From Herbidospora solisilvae (lineage in GTDB: Bacteria; Actinomycetota; Actinomycetes; Streptosporangiales; Streptosporangiaceae): a stretch of DNA of 64,000 nucleotides. The position numbers and the translations under genes are program-made. Shown here in pieces: positions 1-8,357 of the stretch. The notes under the pieces were generated by a model that saw only the letters and a list, made by a program, of their open reading frames with translations, did no database searches and was not told where the DNA came from. The number at the start of each line of letters is the position of its first letter. Positions within the stretch are counted from its first letter, which is position 1. Location of the stretch: positions 1,312-65,311 of the forward strand of contig NZ_WXEW01000003.1 of NCBI RefSeq assembly GCF_009901565.1, written 5' to 3'.

Positions 1-348
1 ACCACCACCGCCACCACCGCCACCGCCTCGGCCGCCCAGGCCCAGGCCGGGTCCAGCTGGGACCGCTTCGAACGCGGCGACGGCCGGTTCGACTACCGAT
101 GGGGCAAGAGCGGCGGCCGCTACTGGCTCGACTTCAAGATCTGGGACCGCGACCACGACGACCGCGACTACAGCTTCTTCGACGTCTACTACAAGGACCG
201 CGGCAAGTGGTTCTTCCACAAGCGGTACAGCACCAAGAGCTTCCTGTCCAAGCACATCGTCTTCGGCAAGCACGTCGACGACTTCCGCGTCCGCGGCGGC
301 TACGGCCACAACGGCGACTTCGGCTGGGGCGGCTGGCACCACCGCTAA
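1..348 (+). CDS. Secreted hypothetical protein, 3' end (partial)
   Basis: The reading frame is open from the first base and ends at a TAA, so the start lies outside the window. The visible 115 residues begin with an Ala/Thr-rich stretch ending in SAAQAQA, which looks like the end of a signal peptide with an AXA-type cleavage site. The mature part is rich in Trp, Phe, Tyr, Asp and Lys and has no Cys. I do not recognise a named family; it is probably an extracytoplasmic protein. It is followed by a strong hairpin shared with the convergent gene at 403-816. Confidence 0.7.
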   Translation, partial: TTTATTATASAAQAQAGSSWDRFERGDGRFDYRWGKSGGRYWLDFKIWDRDHDDRDYSFFDVYYKDRGKWFFHKRYSTKSFLSKHIVFGKHVDDFRVRGGYGHNGDFGWGGWHHR

Positions 349-361
349 GCGTTGATATTCG

Positions 362-399
362 AGAAATGGCCCGGACCTCTCAAGGTCCGGGCCATTTCT
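362..399. terminator. Bidirectional rho-independent-type terminator
   Basis: A 17-bp perfect stem (362-378 with 383-399) has a 4-base loop and lies between the convergent genes ending at 348 and 403. The stem begins and ends with A/T-rich tracts on both strands, as expected for a terminator working in both directions. Confidence 0.85.
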
Positions 400-402
400 A
401 TT

Positions 403-816
403 TCAGCTGTCCTGTTTCCAGTCGGTGCAGAAACTGTAGCCGTTGAAACGTGCGCAGGCGCGCATCCAGTATCCCTTGTGCAACTGGTCGTTGGAGAATT
501 GCGAACTGAACGGGCCGCACTGGGTCCAGTTCACCTTGTCCTTCGAGCGGTCGATCCAGGTCTGGTCGCCCGAGCGGTAGCCGGAGCGGATCGCGGCGAA
601 CGAGTGGTCGCTGATGCGGTGGTTGACCAGGGCAACCTTGACGGTTCGGCCGCTGACGGTGGCGGTGCGGCTGGCGATGTCGTGGTGGGCGATGCCGTTT
701 CCGGGCCAGCTGCCGCAGTTGGTGTCCGCGGCGGCGGGGCTGGAGACGGTGATTACAGGGATTGCCGTGAAGGCGGCGACGATGACGGCTCCCGTGCGCC
801 AGGTCACTTTTGCCAT
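403..816 (-). CDS. Small secreted Cys-containing protein
   Basis: 137 residues. The start at 816 is chosen because GGGAGGAG sits at good spacing upstream and the protein then begins with a classic signal peptide (MAKVTWRTG, hydrophobic core, SSPAAA/DT cleavage near residue 30). The mature region has four cysteines (in TNCGSW, TQCGPF, RACARF and SFCTDW) that could form two disulfides. The open frame continues upstream of this start but has no other supported start. The family is not recognised; an extracellular or cell-wall role is inferred only from the signal peptide. Confidence 0.75.
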   Translation of the reverse strand: MAKVTWRTGAVIVAAFTAIPVITVSSPAAADTNCGSWPGNGIAHHDIASRTATVSGRTVKVALVNHRISDHSFAAIRSGYRSGDQTWIDRSKDKVNWTQCGPFSSQFSNDQLHKGYWMRACARFNGYSFCTDWKQDS

Positions 817-952
817 GTGGAACTCCTCCCGATTCTTTCTAAAAAGACTTTTGCCGTCGGGAGGGGTGCTTGTCCATCTGTTCTGGGCAACATGGCGCAA
901 TGGAGCAAAAGGTCCACTTGGGCTGATCATCGACAAATTCGGAGGTGTGATC

Positions 953-2092
953 ATGCAGGCACTGGTGTACGAGGGCCCCCGGGAGGTCGTCGTCCAGGAA
1001 GTTCCAGACGCTCGCATAGAACGCCCGACCGATGTCCTGGTGCGGGTCACCGCCGCCAACATCTGTGGCTCTGACCTGCACATGTACGAAGGCCGTACCA
1101 ACATGGAGACCGGCCGGGTGCTGGGCCACGAGAACCTCGGGGAGGTCATCGAGGTCGGGTCGGCGGTCGACCGGATCACGGTGGGCGACATGGTGTGCCT
1201 GCCGTTCAACATCGCCTGTGGGCACTGCAAGAACTGCGAGGCCGGGTTCACCGGCTTCTGCCTCACCGTCAACCCTGGCGTGGCGGGGGCCGCCTACGGC
1301 TACGCCGGGATGGGGCCCTTCCAGGGCGGGCAGGCCGAGTTGCTGCGGGTGCCGTACGGCGACTTCAACTGCCTGCGGTTGCCTGACGACGCACGGGAGA
1401 AGGAGAACGACTACGTGATGTTGTCGGACATCTTCCCCACCGGGTGGCACGCCACCGAGCTGGCGGGGTTGCGTCCGGGCGAGTCCGTGGTCGTGTACGG
1501 CGCCGGGCCCATCGGGCAGATGGCGGCCTACTCGGCGCTGCTCAAGGGCGCGAGCAAGGTCATGATCGTCGACCGGCAGGCCGACCGGCTGAAGGTGGCC
1601 GAGAAGATCGGCTGCATCCCGATCGACGACTCCCAGGGGTCGGCGGTGGAGCAGGTGCTCGACCTCACCGCGGGTGAGGGGGCCGACCGGGGTTGTGAAT
1701 GCGTGGGTTACCAGGCGCACGACCCGCAGGGCGACGAGCATTCCGACGCGGCGCTGAACAGCGTCGTCAGGTCGGTGCGGCCCACCGGCGGCATCGGCGT
1801 CGTCGGGTTGTTCCTGCCGGAGGACCCGGGCAACGCCGACGAGGGCGCGCGGGTCGGGAAGATCCCCTTCGACATGGGGCACTTCTGGTTCAAGGGTCAG
1901 AAGATGGGGACCGGGCAGGCGAACGTCAAGGCGTACAACCGGCAGTTGCGCAACCTCATCCACACCGGCAGGGCGCGGCCGTCGTTCATCGTCTCGCACG
2001 AGCTGCCGCTCAGTGAGGCGCCCGAGGGCTACCGCCACTTCGACGCCCGTGACGAGGGCTGGACCAAGGTCGTCCTGCATCCCGGCCGCTAG
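953..2092 (+). CDS. Zinc-dependent alcohol dehydrogenase, glutathione-independent formaldehyde dehydrogenase type
   Basis: 379 residues, a medium-chain dehydrogenase. Catalytic zinc ligands are visible as Cys38 (NICGSDLH) and His59-Glu60 (GHE). The structural-zinc lobe is Cys89, Cys92, Cys95 and Cys103. A Rossmann glycine motif GAGPIG lies at 183-188 and ends at Asp207, which favours NAD. Length, the long insertion after the nucleotide fold and the C-terminal HFDARDEGWTK region match the FdhA-like formaldehyde dismutase/dehydrogenase group, so it probably oxidises formaldehyde or related aldehydes and alcohols. GGAGG at 941-945 supports the start. It is a single gene, convergent with the acetyltransferase. 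Confidence 0.85.
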   Translation: MQALVYEGPREVVVQEVPDARIERPTDVLVRVTAANICGSDLHMYEGRTNMETGRVLGHENLGEVIEVGSAVDRITVGDMVCLPFNIACGHCKNCEAGFTGFCLTVNPGVAGAAYGYAGMGPFQGGQAELLRVPYGDFNCLRLPDDAREKENDYVMLSDIFPTGWHATELAGLRPGESVVVYGAGPIGQMAAYSALLKGASKVMIVDRQADRLKVAEKIGCIPIDDSQGSAVEQVLDLTAGEGADRGCECVGYQAHDPQGDEHSDAALNSVVRSVRPTGGIGVVGLFLPEDPGNADEGARVGKIPFDMGHFWFKGQKMGTGQANVKAYNRQLRNLIHTGRARPSFIVSHELPLSEAPEGYRHFDARDEGWTKVVLHPGR

Positions 2093-2559
2093 GGCGTCAG
2101 GGGAAGGGTGTGGCGATCGAACGTCGTGTCCCCTCCCGCGAAGGTGAAGCCGGCTCTCCGGGCGACCGCGGCCGAGGCCGGGTTCGCGGGGTCCACCTTG
2201 ATCACGGCCAGCCGGGCGCCTTCGGAGGCGGCGTACCGGCAGGCGAGGAGGACTGCCCGCGTGGCCAGGCCTCGGCCGCGCCACGACGGATAGAGGCCGT
2301 AGGCGATGTCGACCTCGTCTCCGGCGAAGCGCAGGTCGAGGGTGCCGGCGAGGGTGTCGTCCACGCGGATGCCGAAGGCGCGCAACGGGCCGCGCCGTTC
2401 CCACTGCGTCGAGCAGTGGTGGAGGTAGGCGGCGGTGGCCTCCCGGGTCGAGGGGCCGCCGGTGTACCAGCGGGTCAGCTGCTCGTCTTGACCGGCCAGG
2501 TGGGCGTCGAGGTCGGCCGGGGTCAGCGGGGTCAGACGTATACGAGGAGCACCAGCCAT
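2089..2559 (-). CDS. GNAT family N-acetyltransferase
   Basis: 156 residues with a GNAT fold. The acetyl-CoA pyrophosphate-binding signature RGRGLA is at residues 94-99, followed by the usual helix and the late NPASAAVARRAGF motif typical of RimJ/RimL-like enzymes. The acceptor substrate cannot be read from the sequence. The start (MAGAPRIRL) has no clear Shine-Dalgarno sequence and overlaps the ATG of the divergent hydrolase gene by two bases, so translation is probably leaderless. It ends 4 bp inside the 3' end of the dehydrogenase gene. Confidence 0.8.
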   Translation of the reverse strand: MAGAPRIRLTPLTPADLDAHLAGQDEQLTRWYTGGPSTREATAAYLHHCSTQWERRGPLRAFGIRVDDTLAGTLDLRFAGDEVDIAYGLYPSWRGRGLATRAVLLACRYAASEGARLAVIKVDPANPASAAVARRAGFTFAGGDTTFDRHTLPLTP

Positions 2560-3391
2560 GAGCCATGATCTCGAACTCGTCGAGCGGGCCAACGCCACCG
2601 GCCGGATTCCCGCGGTGTTCGTGCACGGCCTGTGGCTGCTGCCGAGCAGCTGGGACCGGTGGGCGGGGGTGTTCGCCGAGGCCGGGTTCGCGCCGGTCAC
2701 CGCAGGGTGGCCGGACGATCCGGACACCGTCGAGGAGGCCCGCGAACATCCCGAGGTCTTCGCCGACAAGACCGTCGCGCAGGTGGCCGACCACCTCTCC
2801 GAGCTGATTGGCCGCCTTTCCCGCAGGCCCGTGGTCATCGGGCACTCGTTCGGCGGGCTGCTCACCCAGATCCTGGCCGGACACGGCCTCGCCCGCGCTT
2901 CGGTGGCGATCACCCCGGCGCCCTTCCAGGGGGTGCTGCCGCTGCCGCTCTCGGCGCTGCGGGCCGCCGCGCCGGTGCTGGGGAATCCGGCCAACCGGCA
3001 CCGGGCCGTGCCGCTGACCTTCGAGCAGTTCCGGTACGCCTTCACCAACGCCGTCAGCGAGGAGGAGGCCAGGGAGTTGTTCGAAGAGTTCGCCGTCGCG
3101 GCCCCGGGCGCTCCGCTCTTCCAGGCGGCGGCGGCGAATTTCAACCCGTGGAGCGAGGTCAAGGTGGACAGCCTGGCCGAGGACCGGGGGCCGCTGCTGA
3201 TCATCTCGGGAAAGCGGGACCACGCGGTTCCGTGGGCGATCGCCAACGCGTCGTACAAGATCCAGGAGAGGAACGAGCGTCACGTCACCGAGATCGTGGA
3301 GATCCCGAACCGGGGGCACTCCCTCACCATCGACATGGGCTGGCGTGAGGTTTGTGACACCGCGTTGAACTTCGTGCAGCGCTTCGTGTAA
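2558..3391 (+). CDS. Alpha/beta-fold hydrolase
   Basis: 277 residues. The oxyanion-hole region HGLWLLP is near residue 24, the nucleophile elbow GHSFGG puts Ser97 as catalytic serine, and the catalytic His is about residue 254 (RGHSLT). An Asp in GKRDHAVPW is the likely acid. The overall pattern resembles the non-haem haloperoxidase/esterase group; the substrate is unknown. GAGGAG at 2544-2549 gives a good ribosome site. The gene ends just before the palindromic operator of the tetR gene, so it may share regulation with it. Confidence 0.85.
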   Translation: MSHDLELVERANATGRIPAVFVHGLWLLPSSWDRWAGVFAEAGFAPVTAGWPDDPDTVEEAREHPEVFADKTVAQVADHLSELIGRLSRRPVVIGHSFGGLLTQILAGHGLARASVAITPAPFQGVLPLPLSALRAAAPVLGNPANRHRAVPLTFEQFRYAFTNAVSEEEARELFEEFAVAAPGAPLFQAAAANFNPWSEVKVDSLAEDRGPLLIISGKRDHAVPWAIANASYKIQERNERHVTEIVEIPNRGHSLTIDMGWREVCDTALNFVQRFV

Positions 3392-3393
3392 AC

Positions 3394-3431
3394 AACTGAC
3401 CGATCGGACAGAACTGTCCGATCGGTCAGTT
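3394..3431. promoter_or_regulatory. 38-bp palindromic operator for TetR repressor
   Basis: Two perfect 18-base arms (3394-3411 and 3414-3431) flank a 2-base centre. Each arm contains CCGATCGG, itself a palindrome, so the site could hold two dimers as described for QacR-type TetR proteins. It lies 12 bp before the tetR start codon. The hairpin could also end transcription of the upstream hydrolase gene. Confidence 0.8.
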
Positions 3432-3442
3432 ATCGTGGTGCC

Positions 3443-3988
3443 ATGACCCGATCCGCGACCTCGATGCGTGCCGACATCCTGGAGTCCGCCCTGCGCCTGT
3501 TCGCCGCGCACGGCTTCCGGGGCACGTCGCTGCAGGACATCGCGTCGGATGTGGGCTGCTCGAAGGCGTCCTTGCTCTATCACTTCACGAACAAGGACAC
3601 GATCCTCAGCGAGCTCTTCGCCCCCATCGGGCACGAGTTCGAGACGCTGCTCCAGCGGCTGGCCCCACTCCAGGGCGAGGAGGCCGCTCGGGCCGCCGTC
3701 GCCGGTGTGGTGGACATGTCGCTGCGCTTCCGCCGCCAGGTCAAGATCCTGCTGCTCGACGTCGACGCCCTGCTCGACCATCCCGAACTCCCCTGCGTCG
3801 ACGACGTGACCGAGGCACTGGTCGACGCGATGGTCGGGCGGGTGCCCGAGCAGGAGCCCAGGGTGGCGGGCTGGATGGCGCTGCTGGGGATCTTCCTGAC
3901 GACGGCCCGGGGGGTCGCGATCCCCGACGAGACCATGCGCGCGGAGCTCACCAGTGGAGCGTTCCGCACGCTCGGCCTGTCCTCTTAG
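3443..3988 (+). CDS. TetR/AcrR family transcriptional repressor
   Basis: 181 residues. The N-terminal helix-turn-helix covers about residues 8-55 (ADILESALRLFAAHGF, then TSLQDIASDVGCSKASLLYHF), a classic TetR domain. The C-terminal ligand domain is divergent, so the inducer is unknown. The start codon is only 12 bp after the large palindrome and lacks a clear Shine-Dalgarno sequence. It is followed after 12 bp by the MMPL transporter gene, so an autoregulated repressor of that efflux gene is the likely role. Confidence 0.9.
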   Translation: MTRSATSMRADILESALRLFAAHGFRGTSLQDIASDVGCSKASLLYHFTNKDTILSELFAPIGHEFETLLQRLAPLQGEEAARAAVAGVVDMSLRFRRQVKILLLDVDALLDHPELPCVDDVTEALVDAMVGRVPEQEPRVAGWMALLGIFLTTARGVAIPDETMRAELTSGAFRTLGLSS

Positions 3989-4000
3989 AAGAGAGCTTTC

Positions 4001-6148
4001 ATGGCGACCTTGCTCTACCGGCTCGGCCGGTTCTCCTTCCGCAACCGGGGGCGGGTGGTGGCCGTCTGGGTGCTGCTGCTCGCGCTGATGGGGGCCGGCG
4101 CGGCCCTGTTCCTCGGGCCGTCCAGTGACAAGTTCAGCATGCCGGGCACCGAGTCCCAGCGTGCCCTCGACGCCCTGGCCCGCGATTTCCCGCAGGCCAG
4201 CGGGGCCACCGGCACGATCGTGCTGGCGGCGCCCGAGGGCGCCAAGCTCGACCCGGCCGCGGTGGCGCCCGTGGTCAAGGAGGCCGCGTCGGTGCCCGGC
4301 GTGGTCGCCGCGGTCGACCCCTTCCAGGCCCGGTCGGTCTCCCCCGACGGCCGCTACGCGCTGATCACCGTGCAGTTCTCCGGCACGGCCGAAGACCTCG
4401 CCGACGAGACGCGCGACGCCTACCTCAAGGTCGGCTCCACGACCACGGGGATGCGGATCGAGCACGGCGGTGACGTGCTGCGCGCCGCCCCCGAGGTCGG
4501 CGGGTCGGAGGCGATCGGCGTGCTGATCGCCGCCGTCGTGCTCATCATCACGCTGGGGTCGCTGGTCGCGGCCGGGATGACGCTGCTCAACGCGCTCGTC
4601 GGGGTGGGCGTCGGCATGGGCGGTCTGTACGCCCTCAGCGGCGTCGTCGAGCTGACCTCGGTCACCCCCGTCCTGGCCCTGATGCTGGGTCTGGCCGTCG
4701 GCATCGACTACTCGCTCTTCATCACCTCCCGCTACCGCCAGTTCCTCACCGAGGGGCTCGACCGCGAGGAGGCCGCGGGCCGGGCCACCGGCACCGCCGG
4801 TTCGGCCGTCGTGTTCGCCGGGGCCACCGTCGTCATCGCGCTGGCCGGCCTGTTCGTGGCCGGCATCCCGTTCCTGACCGTGATGGGTCTGGCCGCCGCC
4901 GGGACCGTCGCCGTGGCCGTGCTCGTCGCGATCACCCTGCTGCCCGCGATCCTCGCGTTCGCCGGCGAGAAGGTGCTGCCACGCCGGCAGCGGGCCGGCG
5001 AGGCCGTCGCCAAGGAGGGCTTCGGCTACACCTGGGGCCGTCTGGTCACCAAGTTCGGCATCCCGATCCTGCTGGTCGGCATCGCCGGGCTCGGCGCGCT
5101 CGCGCTGCCCGCCCAGGACCTGCGGCTGGCCCTGCCCGACACCGGTTCCGCCGCCCCCGGCAGCCCGGCGCGGGAGGCATACGACCTGACCAGCGAAGGG
5201 TTCGGCGAGGGGTTCAACTCGCGGCTGATCGCCGTGGTGACCACCAAGGACGCCGCGACCACCACCGCCCTGGCCGGGCAGGCCGCCCAGATGATCATGC
5301 AGGTGCCCGGTGTGCTGGCGGCCACCCCGCCGCAGCCGAACGCCGACGGCACCACCGCCCTGGTCGCCATCATCCCCAAGAACGGGCCGACCTCGGCCGA
5401 GACCGAGCAGGCCGTGCACGACATCCGGGCCAAGCTCGCCACCATCTCCGGCGCGGAGATCGCGGTGACCGGCGCGACCGCCCTCGGCATCGACGTCTCC
5501 GACAAGCTCGGCGAGGCCATGCCGACCTACCTGCTGCTCGTCGTGGGCCTGTCGGTGCTGCTGCTGATGCTGGTCTTCCGCTCGATCCTGGTGCCGGTCA
5601 AGGCGGCGCTCGGCTTCCTGCTGACGGTCGGGTCGACGTTCGGCATCACGGTGGCCATCTTCCAGCAGGGCCACCTGGCCGGCCTGTTCGGCGTCGAGCA
5701 GCCCGGCCCGCTGGTCAGCTTCCTGCCGATCCTGCTGATCGGCATCCTGTTCGGGCTGGCCATGGACTACGAGGTCTTCCTCGTCTCCCGCATGCGGGAG
5801 GACTTCGTGCACGGCGACACCCCGCGCCAGGCGACCATCAACGGCATGGGCCACAACGCCCGGGTCGTCACCGCCGCTGCGCTGATCATGACCTCGGTGT
5901 TCGGCGGGTTCGTGTTCATGGACGACCCGATCATCAAGTCGATGGGCTTCGCCCTGGCGATCGGCGTGCTGATCGACGCGTTCGTGGTGCGGATGACGCT
6001 GGTGCCGGCGGTCATGTCGATGCTCGGCCGGGCCGCCTGGTGGCTCCCCCGCTGGCTCGACAAGATCCTGCCCGACCTCGACGTCGAGGGCGAGAAGCTG
6101 CGCCACCACCTGGCCGAGCCGGCCGAGCGGGAGGTCACCCGGGTGTGA
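4001..6148 (+). CDS. MMPL/RND-family membrane transporter
   Basis: 715 residues with two repeats, each an extracytoplasmic loop followed by a bundle of membrane helices, giving about 12 helices in total. The RND proton-relay-type motifs are GLAVGIDYSLFITSRYR (about residue 225) and GLAMDYEVFLVSRMRE (about residue 585), both in the MMPL form. Such proteins export lipids or hydrophobic drugs. The gene is preceded by AGAAGAGAG and lies 12 bp after tetR, which presumably controls it. Its 3' end overlaps the convergent response regulator gene by 14 bp. Confidence 0.9.
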   Translation: MATLLYRLGRFSFRNRGRVVAVWVLLLALMGAGAALFLGPSSDKFSMPGTESQRALDALARDFPQASGATGTIVLAAPEGAKLDPAAVAPVVKEAASVPGVVAAVDPFQARSVSPDGRYALITVQFSGTAEDLADETRDAYLKVGSTTTGMRIEHGGDVLRAAPEVGGSEAIGVLIAAVVLIITLGSLVAAGMTLLNALVGVGVGMGGLYALSGVVELTSVTPVLALMLGLAVGIDYSLFITSRYRQFLTEGLDREEAAGRATGTAGSAVVFAGATVVIALAGLFVAGIPFLTVMGLAAAGTVAVAVLVAITLLPAILAFAGEKVLPRRQRAGEAVAKEGFGYTWGRLVTKFGIPILLVGIAGLGALALPAQDLRLALPDTGSAAPGSPAREAYDLTSEGFGEGFNSRLIAVVTTKDAATTTALAGQAAQMIMQVPGVLAATPPQPNADGTTALVAIIPKNGPTSAETEQAVHDIRAKLATISGAEIAVTGATALGIDVSDKLGEAMPTYLLLVVGLSVLLLMLVFRSILVPVKAALGFLLTVGSTFGITVAIFQQGHLAGLFGVEQPGPLVSFLPILLIGILFGLAMDYEVFLVSRMREDFVHGDTPRQATINGMGHNARVVTAAALIMTSVFGGFVFMDDPIIKSMGFALAIGVLIDAFVVRMTLVPAVMSMLGRAAWWLPRWLDKILPDLDVEGEKLRHHLAEPAEREVTRV

Positions 6149-6791
6149 CCAGGCCGCTCTCGTAGGCCTGCACGACCAGCTGGGCGCGGTCCCTGGCCAG
6201 CAGCTTGGCCATGATCCGGCTCACGTGGGTCTTCACGGTGGCGTGGGAGATGACGAGGTCACCGGCGATCTCCTCGTTGGACCTGCCGGTCGCCACCAGC
6301 CGCAACACCTCCCGCTCCCGGTCGGTCAGCCTGGCCAGGCCGGGGGCGGGGGTCGGGCGGGGTGGGGTGGCGACGTACTCCTCGATGAGGCGTCTGGTCA
6401 CGGCGGGGGAGAGCAGGGCGTCTCCCCTGGCGGCCACCCTGACCGACTGGAGCAGTTCGGCGGGCTCGATGTCCTTCAGCAGGAAGCCGCTGGCCCCGGC
6501 CCGGAGGGCGGCGAAGACGTACTCGTCGAGGGCGTAGTTGGTCAGGATCACGACCTTCAGATCGGCCAGCTCGGGGTCGGCGCCGATCCTGCGGGTCGCC
6601 TGGATGCCGTCCATCAGGGGCATGCGCACGTCGAGCAGCGCCACGTCGGGCTTGAGGGAACGGCAGAGCTGCACGGCCTCGCCGCCGTTGCCCGCCTCCC
6701 CCACGACCGTGACGTCGTCGGCCAGTTCCAGCAGGGCGCGGAAACCGGCCCTGATCAGCGGCTGGTCGTCGGCCAGCAGGACCCGGATCAT
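6135..6791 (-). CDS. NarL/LuxR-type response regulator
   Basis: 218 residues. The receiver domain occupies residues 1-120, with phospho-acceptor Asp54 (ALLDVRMPLMDG), acidic pair Asp8-Asp9 and Lys105 in FLLKDI. The LuxR-type helix-turn-helix is at about 150-212 (LTDREREVLRLVATG, then IAGDLVISHATVKTHVSRI). It forms an operon with the sensor kinase upstream (4-bp overlap). The palindrome at 7929-7946 in front of the kinase gene is a plausible binding site for this regulator. Confidence 0.93.
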   Translation of the reverse strand: MIRVLLADDQPLIRAGFRALLELADDVTVVGEAGNGGEAVQLCRSLKPDVALLDVRMPLMDGIQATRRIGADPELADLKVVILTNYALDEYVFAALRAGASGFLLKDIEPAELLQSVRVAARGDALLSPAVTRRLIEEYVATPPRPTPAPGLARLTDREREVLRLVATGRSNEEIAGDLVISHATVKTHVSRIMAKLLARDRAQLVVQAYESGLVTPG

Positions 6792-7903
6792 CGGGGGAGC
6801 TCCGCCCGTACGAGAAAGCCCCCGGACGCCCGGGGCCCGGCCTCCAGCGAGCCGCCGACGGCCACCGCGCGTTCGCGCATGCCGATCAGGCCCATGCCCG
6901 GTTCGGCGTCGCCCGGGGTGCCGTCGTCGGCGATCGTCAGCACCACCCGGCTGGTTTCATGTGAAACCGTCAGCGTGATCGTGGCCGGGCCCGCGTGCCG
7001 CAGCACGTTGGTGAAGGCCTCCTGCGCTATCCGGTACGCCGCCCGGTCGGCCTCCGGCCGCAGTTCCACCGGCTCCCCCGTCACCGTCGACCGCACCGAC
7101 AGGCCGGCCGCCTGGGCCCGCTCGATCAGCCGCGGCAGGTGGGCCAGCCCCGACGACGGGCTCCCGGGCTGCCGCAGCACTCCCAGGGTCGAGCGGAGTT
7201 CCCGCATCGCGTCCTGGCCCGACTCCTTGATCGCCAGCAGGGACGAGCGCGTCTGCGCGGGGTCGCGGTCGAGCATCTCCAACGCCACCGAGGTCTGCAC
7301 GTTGATCACCGAGATGGTGTGGGTCAGCGCGTCGTGCAGCTCCTGGGCGATCCACAGGCGTTCCTCACCGGCCCGGCGCAATGCCGCCTCCTCCTTGGTG
7401 CGTTCGGCCTCGGCCGCCCGGTGTTCCACCTCTTCGAGGTAGGCGCGGCGGCCGCGGGTGACCTCGCCGAGCACGAACACCGCCACCAGCCAGCCGCTCA
7501 GCAGGCTCAGCCCGCCCGGCTCGGGATCCTTGGCCGACAGCGCGACGATCACGCCGACCCCGGCGGCCAGGGCCACGACCAGCCCGACGGCCAGCCTGCG
7601 GCGGCCCACGCTCGCGGCGGTGTAGACGGCGATCAGGGCGGGCGCGGCGGCGAACACCCCCGGATACCGGAAGCCGTAGTAGACGACCGCGCACGCCACG
7701 GCCACCCACCCGGCCGCCGGGGGAGTACTGCGCCGCCAGACCAGCGCCGCCGAGGAGACCACGATCAAGGTCAGGCCGAACGTGTCGACCGGCCGTTCGA
7801 CCAGGCCGGAGCTGGACAGCCGGCCGTAGGTCCCGCCGACGCCCAGAGTGAGCGTGACCAGGGCGAGCACGGTGTCGTTCTTCCAGGGCGGCACGCCTGC
7901 CAC
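6788..7903 (-). CDS. Sensor histidine kinase (HisKA_3 type)
   Basis: 371 residues. The N-terminal part has about five membrane helices (residues 10-150) and no large external domain, so the signal is probably sensed in or at the membrane. The dimerisation and phospho-acceptor segment WIAQELHDALTHT puts His190 as phosphorylated residue. The HATPase domain follows, with an N box around AYRIAQEAFTNVLRHA and DDG plus GMGLIGMRERA as G boxes. It is the partner of the downstream NarL-type regulator. A near-consensus parS motif lies inside the coding region at 6953-6968. Confidence 0.92.
   Translation of the reverse strand: MAGVPPWKNDTVLALVTLTLGVGGTYGRLSSSGLVERPVDTFGLTLIVVSSAALVWRRSTPPAAGWVAVACAVVYYGFRYPGVFAAAPALIAVYTAASVGRRRLAVGLVVALAAGVGVIVALSAKDPEPGGLSLLSGWLVAVFVLGEVTRGRRAYLEEVEHRAAEAERTKEEAALRRAGEERLWIAQELHDALTHTISVINVQTSVALEMLDRDPAQTRSSLLAIKESGQDAMRELRSTLGVLRQPGSPSSGLAHLPRLIERAQAAGLSVRSTVTGEPVELRPEADRAAYRIAQEAFTNVLRHAGPATITLTVSHETSRVVLTIADDGTPGDAEPGMGLIGMRERAVAVGGSLEAGPRASGGFLVRAELPR
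6953..6968. other. parS-like site (one mismatch in 14-bp core)
   Basis: GGTTTCATGTGAAACC matches the bacterial parS core GTTTCACGTGAAAC at 13 of 14 positions, and its outer 7-base arms are perfectly self-complementary. ParB tolerates some single changes. It lies within the sensor kinase gene, as many parS sites lie within genes. Confidence 0.45.
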
Positions 7904-7928
7904 GGTAGGTCAGAACCGGGAGGAGGGC

Positions 7929-7946
7929 GTACATCCCCGGATGTAC
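7929..7946. promoter_or_regulatory. 18-bp palindrome, candidate NarL-type regulator site
   Basis: GTACATCC and GGATGTAC are perfect inverted arms around a 2-base centre. The site lies in the divergent region between the two-component operon and the membrane protein/multicopper oxidase pair, a natural place for the response regulator to act on both. Confidence 0.55.
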
Positions 7947-7997
7947 ATCGCGATCACTACCGGGGTGTGACGATTGCCGATTTTTGGCTGGTCCATT

Positions 7998-8357
7998 ATG
8001 GCGTCCATGAGATGGACCATCCGGTTGACCTCGGTGCTGCATCTGGCCGGGGTGCTCGGCCAGGCGCTGCTCGCCGGGCTCTTCGTGACGGGCGACGCCG
8101 ACCTGCTGAGCTGGCATGAGAGCAACGCCGGGATCACCTATTCTCTGCTGCTGGTCCAAATGGTCGTGGCCTTCCTCCTCTGGCGGCGCGCTCGTGTGGT
8201 GTGGCCGTTGTGGGCGACGGGAGGGCTGGTCGTGGCCGAATCGGCGCAGATCTGGGTGGGCATGTCGCGAGACCTGGCCGTGCACTTCCCGCTCGGGATG
8301 TCGATCTTCGGAGCGTCGGCGGTCATGACGCTGCTGCTCTGGCGGGTGACACGATGA
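7998..8357 (+). CDS. Small four-helix membrane protein
   Basis: About 119 residues with four hydrophobic segments (LTSVLHLAGVLGQALLAGLF, ITYSLLLVQMVVAFLLW, VVWPLWATGGLVVAES and MSIFGASAVMTLLLW). The start is uncertain: ATG at 7998, ATG at 8007 or TTG at 7974, none with a convincing Shine-Dalgarno sequence. A CATTAT -10-like box at 7993 would suit a leaderless start at 8007. Its stop overlaps the ATG of the multicopper oxidase gene (ATGA), so the two are translationally coupled and probably act together. Function is not known. Confidence 0.65.
   Translation: MASMRWTIRLTSVLHLAGVLGQALLAGLFVTGDADLLSWHESNAGITYSLLLVQMVVAFLLWRRARVVWPLWATGGLVVAESAQIWVGMSRDLAVHFPLGMSIFGASAVMTLLLWRVTR

Noticed and set aside
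839-6109. A 1756-codon open frame on the minus strand
   Set aside because: It runs antisense to several well-supported genes, has His/Arg/Gly/Asp-rich low-complexity sequence typical of high-GC shadow frames, and no domain.
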